Positions 1 through 4,147 of a stretch of 6,426 bases of DNA are shown here, piece by piece. Below the pieces are notes generated by a model, which was given only the letters and a program-made list of their open reading frames with translations, was not told the origin of the DNA and made no database searches. The stretch's first letter is position 1, and each line of letters opens with the position of its first letter. Origin of the DNA: JBOGWY01 sp050694015 (GTDB taxonomy: Bacteria; Actinomycetota; CADDZG01; WHSQ01); NCBI GenBank assembly GCA_050694015.1, contig JBOGWY010000146.1, positions 1 to 6,426 on the forward strand, read 5' to 3'. The position numbers and the translations under genes were made by a program.

Positions 1-1241
1 CGGATGACGTCGCCGCGTTTGCGCTCGTCGAAGTCGATGTCGATGTCGGGCATCTGGATGCGTTCGGGGTTCAAGAAGCGCTCGAACATCAGGTCGTACT
101 TGATCGGGTCCAGTTCGGTGATGCCGAGCGCGTAGCTGACGACGGAGCCCGCCGCGCTACCCCGACCCGGTCCGACGCGGATGCCCTGATCCTTCGCCCA
201 GTTCACGAAGTCCTGTACGACGAGGAAGTAACCGGGGTACTCCATGTCGCCGATCACCTTGAGCTCGTACTCGGCGCGCTCCTTGACCTCGACGGTGACC
301 TCTTCGTAGCGCTTGTCGAGACCCTTGTAGACGAGTTCGCTGAGGTAACCATCGAGCGTCTTGCCCTCAGGGATGTCGTAGTGAGGGAGCAGGGAGGCAC
401 CGAGTGTCAGCGTGACGTTGCAGCGCTCGGCGACCTCGAGGGTGTTCTCGCATGCGCCGGGCCAGCGCGAGAACGTGCGCTCCATCTCCTCCGGGGTCTT
501 CAGGTAGAAGGCGTCGGAGTCGAACTTGAAGCGGTTCGGGTCGGAGAGTTCGGAACCCGTGTTGATGCACAGCAGGACCTCGTGACCGGCAGCATCTTCC
601 TTGTGCGTGTAGTGCGAGTCGTTGGTCGCGACCCACGGGATGCCCATCTCCTGACCGATCTTGACGAGCTCGTCGTTGAGCGGTTTCTGTACCTGGATGC
701 CGTGGTCCTGTAGCTCCAGGTAGAAGCGATCGCCGAAGACCTCGCGGTACTGGGCGACCTTCCGCCGGGCCCCGGCCAGGTCACCGGCGACGATCAGCTT
801 CGGGATCTCCGCCGAGAGACAGCCGGAGAGACAGATCAGCCCCTCGGAGTACTCCGCCAGGATCTCGTGGTCGGTCCGGGGGTAGTAGTGGAAACCTTCG
901 AGCCACGCCTTCGAGCTGAGCTTGCAGAGGTTCCTGTAGCCGGCGTCGGTCGCGGCCAACAGTGTGAGATGGAAGGTGCGCTCGTTGTTCTCGCGCTGAC
1001 CCAGTTTGGGATCCGTGGCTCGGCCGGGGGCGAAGAGGTAGCCCTCCATGCCCAGGATCGGCTTCACACCTGCCTTGGTCCCCGACTTCCAGAACTCGAG
1101 AGCCCCGTACATGACGCCGTGGTCGGTGATGGCGCAGGCGGGCATGCCGGCGTCGGAGGCCGCCTCGAACATCTCGCCCACCCGTGAGGCGCCGTCGAGC
1201 ATCGAGTACTCGGAGTGCGCATGCAGGTGAACGAAGCTCAA
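1..1241 (-). CDS. dnaE: DNA polymerase III alpha subunit, N-terminal part (cut by left edge)
   Basis: Replicative C-family DNA polymerase, the catalytic subunit of the chromosomal replicase. The visible 413 codons hold the N-terminal PHP domain and the start of the palm. The PHP domain opens with HLHAHSEYSMLDG (residues 5-17) and keeps AITDHG, FHLTLL, SGC and ATNDSHY. These metal-ligand positions resemble the catalytically competent PHP proofreading exonuclease of mycobacterial DnaE1 rather than the degenerate domain of E. coli. The palm shows GPGRGSAAGS (357-366), FERFLNPER, and PDIDIDFDER, where Asp401 and Asp403 match the E. coli catalytic aspartates. The start is TTG at 1241-1239. It is the only usual start codon between the in-frame stop TAA (1277-1275) and the conserved N-terminus, and an AAAGGG ribosome-binding site (1252-1247) lies 5 nt upstream. 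The gene continues beyond position 1. It is co-directional with the rluD-like gene but separated by about 310 nt, so it is probably transcribed from its own promoter. Confidence 0.97.
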   Translation of the reverse strand, partial: MSFVHLHAHSEYSMLDGASRVGEMFEAASDAGMPACAITDHGVMYGALEFWKSGTKAGVKPILGMEGYLFAPGRATDPKLGQRENNERTFHLTLLAATDAGYRNLCKLSSKAWLEGFHYYPRTDHEILAEYSEGLICLSGCLSAEIPKLIVAGDLAGARRKVAQYREVFGDRFYLELQDHGIQVQKPLNDELVKIGQEMGIPWVATNDSHYTHKEDAAGHEVLLCINTGSELSDPNRFKFDSDAFYLKTPEEMERTFSRWPGACENTLEVAERCNVTLTLGASLLPHYDIPEGKTLDGYLSELVYKGLDKRYEEVTVEVKERAEYELKVIGDMEYPGYFLVVQDFVNWAKDQGIRVGPGRGSAAGSVVSYALGITELDPIKYDLMFERFLNPERIQMPDIDIDFDERKRGDVI

Positions 1242-1246
1242 AGCCG

Positions 1247-1252
1247 CCCTTT
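1247..1252 (-). promoter_or_regulatory. Ribosome-binding site of dnaE, supporting a TTG start
   Basis: AAAGGG on the minus strand sits 5 nt before the TTG codon at 1241-1239. The reading frame is closed by TAA only 12 codons upstream, and no ATG or GTG lies between that stop and the conserved HLHAHSEYS motif. This site therefore decides the start. Confidence 0.7.
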
Positions 1253-1273
1253 CGAGTGGTTGCCGGAGGAGGA

Positions 1274-1303
1274 ATTACAACAGTGTCTTTTATCGCGCAT
1301 CAA
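1274..1303 (-). promoter_or_regulatory. Putative sigma-70-type promoter of dnaE
   Basis: On the minus strand, TTGATG (1303-1298) and TGTAAT (1279-1274) are separated by 18 nt. They match the -35 and -10 consensus at 4 and 5 of 6 positions. A start about 7 nt beyond the -10 box would give a 5' leader of roughly 26 nt before the TTG start codon of dnaE. This patch is clearly richer in A and T than its surroundings. Found by eye only; there is no transcript evidence. Confidence 0.5.
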
Positions 1304-1551
1304 GGGGGCCGCGTGCCGGAAATCAGCCCTGCTCGAGAGTCCCCGACCGCGCCCGTTCCCCACGTGACCCAGGCAACACCCCGGCGCCTGTTAGGCGGAA
1401 GGAGGAGAACCTGTGACTTGGCCTGTTGACGGCTGTGGAGGAGCCGGTCATGCGGATGTTTCAACCGTGACTCGAGCGACACTCCTCGGAGAGGGAGCGG
1501 CGGCAACTGCCAGGACGGCTATCTCGGCTACTACCTCAAATAACGCGTGCG

Positions 1552-2472
1552 CTAGGTCGCGAGGCCCGCTTCGTTCAGGGCGCGCTCGAGATCGGGCGGC
1601 AGCGGGTCGTCGACTTCGATGATGCGGTCGTCGTCGGGGTGCGGGAACGCGAGGCGGACCGCGTGGAGGAACGGCCTCGTGAGGCCGAGACGCCGGGACA
1701 GCTCGGAGACGCCTCCGTAGACGCGGTCGCCGAGGATCGGGTGACCCAGATGGGCAACGTGCACGCGTATCTGATGGGTGCGTCCGGTCTCCAGCCTGAG
1801 GGCGAGCAGAGACGCCTCTTCGGTGACCGCCTGCACCTCGTAGTGGGTGACCGAGGGTTTCCCGTCCCCGACCACGGCGCGGATCCGCCACCGCGTCGGA
1901 TGTCTTCCGATCGGCGCGTCGATCGTACCGGCGGGTGCGGGTAAGTGCCCCCTCACCAAGCCGAGGTAATGCCGGTCGATCGCGCGGTCCTGCATCGCGG
2001 CGAGAAAGAAAGCGTGAGCCTCGTCGTCGCGTGCCACGAGCAGCAGCCCCGAGGTGTCCTTGTCGAGGCGGTGAACGATCCCGGGCCGCATCGAGCCGCG
2101 CCCGGACAGGTTCCCCTCGAGCGCCAGCAACGCGTTGACCAACGTGCCCGACTCGTGCCCGCGCGCGGGATGAGTCACCAAACCCGCAGGCTTCGAGACG
2201 ACAAGCACGCGTTCGTCGGAGTAGCGAAGCTCCAGGGGGATCGACTCGGCTTCGGGCGGCGCGATGTCGGGATCGGGTATGTCGCCTTCGATCTCGTCGC
2301 CGAGGACGAGGCGGTAGCTGGCGCGCACGATCTCACCTCCGACGGTGACGTCGCCATTGCGAAGGGCCCGTTGCGCGAGCGTGCGCGTGACGGCCGCTTT
2401 CTTCGCCAGCACCACATCGATCCGGTCGCCGCTGTCGTCCTCGCCGGCGACGAAGCGGACCGGCGTGGTCAG
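1552..2472 (-). CDS. RluD-family ribosomal large-subunit pseudouridine synthase
   Basis: Converts specific uridines in large-subunit rRNA to pseudouridine in the cytoplasm. Target positions cannot be read from sequence. An S4 RNA-binding domain (about residues 15-65, starting GDRID) precedes the RluA/RluD catalytic domain. That domain carries SKPAGLVTHP (93-102), the active-site block HRLDKDTSG (134-142, nucleophile Asp139), LETGRTHQIRVH and HPILGDRVYG. At 306 residues its length is normal for the family. The preferred start is CTG at 2472-2470. It overlaps the lspA stop as CTGA, has GGAG 6 nt upstream (2482-2479), and gives an N-terminus (TTPVRFVAGEDDSGDRID) that leads directly into the S4 domain. 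No ATG, GTG or TTG lies between the lspA end and the S4 domain. The nearest in-frame GTG (2553) would add 27 residues inside lspA and has no ribosome-binding site. Last gene of the probable four-gene operon; it ends with TAG. Confidence 0.95.
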   Translation of the reverse strand: MTTPVRFVAGEDDSGDRIDVVLAKKAAVTRTLAQRALRNGDVTVGGEIVRASYRLVLGDEIEGDIPDPDIAPPEAESIPLELRYSDERVLVVSKPAGLVTHPARGHESGTLVNALLALEGNLSGRGSMRPGIVHRLDKDTSGLLLVARDDEAHAFFLAAMQDRAIDRHYLGLVRGHLPAPAGTIDAPIGRHPTRWRIRAVVGDGKPSVTHYEVQAVTEEASLLALRLETGRTHQIRVHVAHLGHPILGDRVYGGVSELSRRLGLTRPFLHAVRLAFPHPDDDRIIEVDDPLPPDLERALNEAGLAT

Positions 2473-2975
2473 TTCCGACTCCGGAAACTCAGTAGGAACA
2501 TCCAGATGACCCCGACGACGATCGCCGAGTCGGCGACGTTGAACAACGGCCACACGTGGAGATCGATGAAGTCGACGACGCGGCCGTCGGTGTCGCGGAA
2601 CAGACGGTCGCAGATGTTCCCCACTCCGCCACCGAGCACGAGTCCCAGGGGATAGGCCCACACCGCGTGTTCGATGCGACGCGCGAGGAAGAGGACGACG
2701 ACGAGCGTGATGAGCGACGCGCCGAGGAAGAACCACGGGACACTCTGACCGATGCCGAACGCACCACCGGGGTTGAACGTCAGGCGAAGACTGAGCACGC
2801 CGTCGATCACGTCGATCACGCGCCCATCGGAGAGCTCGTTGAGGACCCACTCCTTGGTGACTTGATCTATCGCGACGACCACCACGGCCAGCGCGGCGAA
2901 GGTTGCGTAGACACGTCTCGTCGGAAGCGGTGGCGTGGTCGCGCCGTCGTGGGAGGCCGAACGCTCTGCCTCCAT
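2469..2975 (-). CDS. lspA: Lipoprotein signal peptidase (signal peptidase II)
   Basis: Membrane-embedded aspartyl protease that removes the signal peptide from diacylated prolipoproteins. The 168-residue protein has about 20 cytoplasmic residues and then four predicted membrane segments (about 24-40, 80-98, 105-118 and 147-163). Family motifs are DQxTK (37-41), FNPGGAFG (67-74), GGGVGNICDR (115-124) and the block from VVDFIDLHVW to FNVADSAI (133-152). The catalytic pair is Asp123 and Asp149. ATG at 2975 gives a normal-length product and lies 14 nt after the stop of the preceding gene. The ribosome-binding site is weak, so translation may depend on coupling. An upstream reading frame continues into the DksA-like gene but would add only a non-conserved leader. 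The stop overlaps the rluD-like start by 4 nt. The lspA-rluD pair is also found in mycobacteria and Streptomyces. Confidence 0.97.
   Translation of the reverse strand: MEAERSASHDGATTPPLPTRRVYATFAALAVVVVAIDQVTKEWVLNELSDGRVIDVIDGVLSLRLTFNPGGAFGIGQSVPWFFLGASLITLVVVLFLARRIEHAVWAYPLGLVLGGGVGNICDRLFRDTDGRVVDFIDLHVWPLFNVADSAIVVGVIWMFLLSFRSRN
2470..2482 (-). promoter_or_regulatory. GGAG ribosome-binding site and CTG start of the rluD-like gene
   Basis: GGAG (2482-2479) is followed by a 6-nt spacer and CTG (2472-2470), whose last two bases belong to the lspA stop TGA. The arrangement has the geometry of the usual ATGA or GTGA coupling junction, with C in place of A or G. The rluD-like gene is probably translated by coupling to lspA. 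Confidence 0.55.
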
Positions 2976-2989
2976 CTCGTGATCGGTAG

Positions 2990-3811
2990 CTACCGGACGC
3001 GCTCCTCGCGGCGTTTGCAATCCAGACACAGGGACGCGTGCGGCAGCGCCTTCAGTCGCGCCGCGTCGATCGGTCGGCCGCATCGTTCACAGCTCCCATA
3101 CGTGCCGTCATCGATCCGCGCGACCGCGCGGTCGATCTGCTGGATCAGATCCCGGATGTTGTTGCGGATCGAGAGATCACGCTCTCGATCGAAGGTGGCC
3201 GTGCCGGCGTCGGCGAAATCCTCGTCGAGACCGACCTCACCGGTCATGTCCGACTGGGATCCGTCGAACGAATCTTCCTCGAGCTCGTCCTGCTGCTTCC
3301 GGAGATCGGCGCGCTCCTCCTCGAGCTGCTCTCTGATCTTCTTGAGCGTCTCCTTGTCGAGCTTGGCCGGACGCGGCTTCTTGACCGGCGGCGCCTTCGG
3401 CGGTGGTCTCCTGATCAATGCCTTCTTCTCCGGCTTCCTGCTCAGTGCCGGTTTGTCCACTGCGGCGGCCGTCGTCTTGGCGGTGGTCCCCTTGGCGGTG
3501 GACTTCGCCGAGGACTTCGCGGCGGGCGCTTTCGCGGTGGTCTTCTTCGGCGCTGCGGTGGGCTTCTTGGTCCGAGCGGAGGATCCAACCCCGCGGGAAC
3601 CGGTTCTCTTCCGGGACGCGGTCTTCTTGGCGGGGGCCTTGGCCACCGTCTTCTTCTTGGCGGAACGCCCTGCTGTTTTGGTCGTCCGCCCCTTGGTTGC
3701 CGACGTCTTGGCGGTGGTCTTCTTAGTCGTCTTCTTGGCGGTGGATTTCTTTCTCGACGCCTTGGACGAGGTCGAGGACTTGCCTCTCGCCGGCTTCTTA
3801 GCCGCGCTCAT
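2990..3811 (-). CDS. DksA/TraR-type zinc-finger protein with a histone-H1-like lysine-rich tail
   Basis: 273 residues in three parts. Residues 1-150 are a low-complexity, strongly basic tail of K, A, T, S and P with recurring TAKK/TAKTT/APAKK units, like eukaryotic histone H1 tails and some bacterial nucleoid proteins. Residues 151-235 form a charged coiled-coil segment (LDKETLKKIREQLEEERADL onward). Residues 241-265 form the DksA zinc finger, Cys241-X2-Cys244-X17-Cys262-X2-Cys265. At the expected coiled-coil tip the DksA DxxDxA signature reads Asp198-Phe-Ala-Asp201-Ala-Gly203. Both acidic residues are kept but the last Ala is Gly. From memory, a Streptomyces protein with this two-part design has been described as a bifunctional histone/DksA-like factor. 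A role in nucleoid structure or RNA polymerase control is inferred. The start is ATG at 3811, overlapping the end of the YggU gene by 14 nt with no clear ribosome-binding site, so coupling is likely. An in-frame TTG at 3832 would add 7 residues. Confidence 0.92.
   Translation of the reverse strand: MSAAKKPARGKSSTSSKASRKKSTAKKTTKKTTAKTSATKGRTTKTAGRSAKKKTVAKAPAKKTASRKRTGSRGVGSSARTKKPTAAPKKTTAKAPAAKSSAKSTAKGTTAKTTAAAVDKPALSRKPEKKALIRRPPPKAPPVKKPRPAKLDKETLKKIREQLEEERADLRKQQDELEEDSFDGSQSDMTGEVGLDEDFADAGTATFDRERDLSIRNNIRDLIQQIDRAVARIDDGTYGSCERCGRPIDAARLKALPHASLCLDCKRREERVR
3476..3745. repeat. Short direct repeats encoding the lysine-rich tail
   Basis: On the plus strand, CTTGGCGGTGGTC occurs at 3476-3488 and 3707-3719. 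Each copy is followed shortly by CTTGGCGGTGGA (3491-3502 and 3734-3745), and partial copies lie between. They encode the recurring TAKTT/STAK units of the tail. Such arrays can expand or contract by slippage or recombination, so tail length is likely to vary between strains. Confidence 0.65.
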
Positions 3812-4124
3812 GGGGCCGGGACGATAGCACAAGCTCTAGTTCACGAGCGACCTTTTCGCCGCTGATGCCCGATATGGCGAGACGCTTGTGGCGACTGGTC
3901 TCGCCGGAGGTGACGCGGACCGCGCTGCGGGGGATCCCGAGGGTCTCGGCCACGAGCTCTTCGGCGGCGCGGTTCGCTCGGCCCTCGACGGGCGGAGCGG
4001 TGACCTTCAGTTTGAGGGCGGACCCGTGGATCCCGACGATCGCGTTCTTCGCGGCACGCGGCTGAACGAAAACGTCCACGATCGTGGCGCCCTTGGAGGT
4101 GGAGACATACGGCGGAAGAGCCAC
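3798..4124 (-). CDS. DUF167 / YggU-family protein
   Basis: Small conserved protein of unknown function, 108 residues from the GTG at 4124. The family pattern is clear: VFVQPRAAKNAIVG near the start, then LKLKVTAPPVEGRANRAAEE (37-56 approx.), then SAVRVTSGETSRHKRLAISG. A frame stop (TAG, 4136-4134) lies just upstream, so 4124 is the earliest possible start. An internal GTG at 4079 (residue 16) would begin exactly where many family members begin, so the true N-terminus is uncertain. No Shine-Dalgarno sequence precedes GTG 4124. A TANNNT hexamer 6 nt before it fits a leaderless transcript. It is the first gene of the likely operon with the DksA-like gene, lspA and the rluD-like gene. It diverges from ileS with 23 bp between starts. 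In other bacteria DUF167 genes often sit beside yggT-type genes or divIVA; here it does not show that context. Confidence 0.93.
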   Translation of the reverse strand: MALPPYVSTSKGATIVDVFVQPRAAKNAIVGIHGSALKLKVTAPPVEGRANRAAEELVAETLGIPRSAVRVTSGETSRHKRLAISGISGEKVARELELVLSSRPHERG

Positions 4125-4147
4125 GACGTGAAGCTAACCTTGCGCCT
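4125..4147. promoter_or_regulatory. Compact divergent promoter with overlapping -10 hexamers (putative)
   Basis: The 23 bp between the YggU-family GTG and the ileS ATG contain no Shine-Dalgarno sequence in either direction. On the plus strand TAACCT (4135-4140) ends 7 nt before the ileS ATG. On the minus strand TAGCTT (4136-4131) ends 6 nt before GTG 4124. Both fit TANNNT, the -10 pattern that places transcription starts at or next to the start codon in leaderless genes common in actinobacteria and deinococci. The two hexamers overlap by 2 bp, so RNA polymerase could not occupy both at once. No good -35 box was found for either direction. Confidence 0.4.

Larger units (their letters stand above)
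1242..1551. other. Intergenic region between the rluD-like gene and dnaE
   Basis: About 310 bp with no convincing gene. It holds the putative dnaE promoter at its dnaE end. Two short inverted repeats are visible. One is CGCCT/AGGCG with a 3-nt loop (1385-1397). The other is an 8-bp stem with one bulged base and a 7-nt loop (1427-1434 with 1442-1450). Neither is followed by a T-run on the minus strand, so neither can be called a rho-independent terminator for the rluD operon. The plus strand contains three GGAGGAG boxes (1265-1272, 1401-1407, 1437-1443), each followed at Shine-Dalgarno distance by GTG or ATG. The resulting peptides are short and unlike anything I recognise. One of them (GTG 1413) would run antisense into the rluD-like gene. 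Confidence 0.7.

Noticed and set aside
1385..1450. Small hairpins downstream of the rluD-like gene as a possible terminator
   Set aside because: The stems are only 5 bp and 8 bp (one bulge), and no T-run follows on the minus strand. They lie 100 nt or more past the stop codon, so a rho-independent terminator cannot be supported.
1300..1506. Minus-strand 68-codon reading frame in the rluD-dnaE gap
   Set aside because: It needs a TTG start with no good ribosome-binding site and shows no recognisable domain. It would also overlap the putative dnaE promoter. GC-rich DNA yields such frames by chance.
1413..1622. Plus-strand 69-codon reading frame with a strong Shine-Dalgarno sequence (GTG 1413)
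   Set aside because: Its second half is antisense to the conserved C-terminal end of the rluD-like gene. The product is low-complexity Ala/Arg-rich and unlike any family I know. The Shine-Dalgarno sequence is recorded as a finding, but not called as a gene.
2984..2995. Perfect 12-bp palindrome CGGTAGCTACCG over the DksA-like stop codon
   Set aside because: One to two perfect 12-bp palindromes are expected by chance in about 6.4 kb, and another (CCACGATCGTGG, 4076-4087) occurs inside the YggU-family gene. Neither has an extended stem or a T-run.
2556..3865. Long plus-strand frames opposite lspA and the DksA-like gene (423 and 275 codons)
   Set aside because: Both are antisense shadows of clearly conserved minus-strand genes. 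Their apparent hydrophobic or Gly/Leu-rich character is produced by the complement of the Lys/Ala-rich tail codons.
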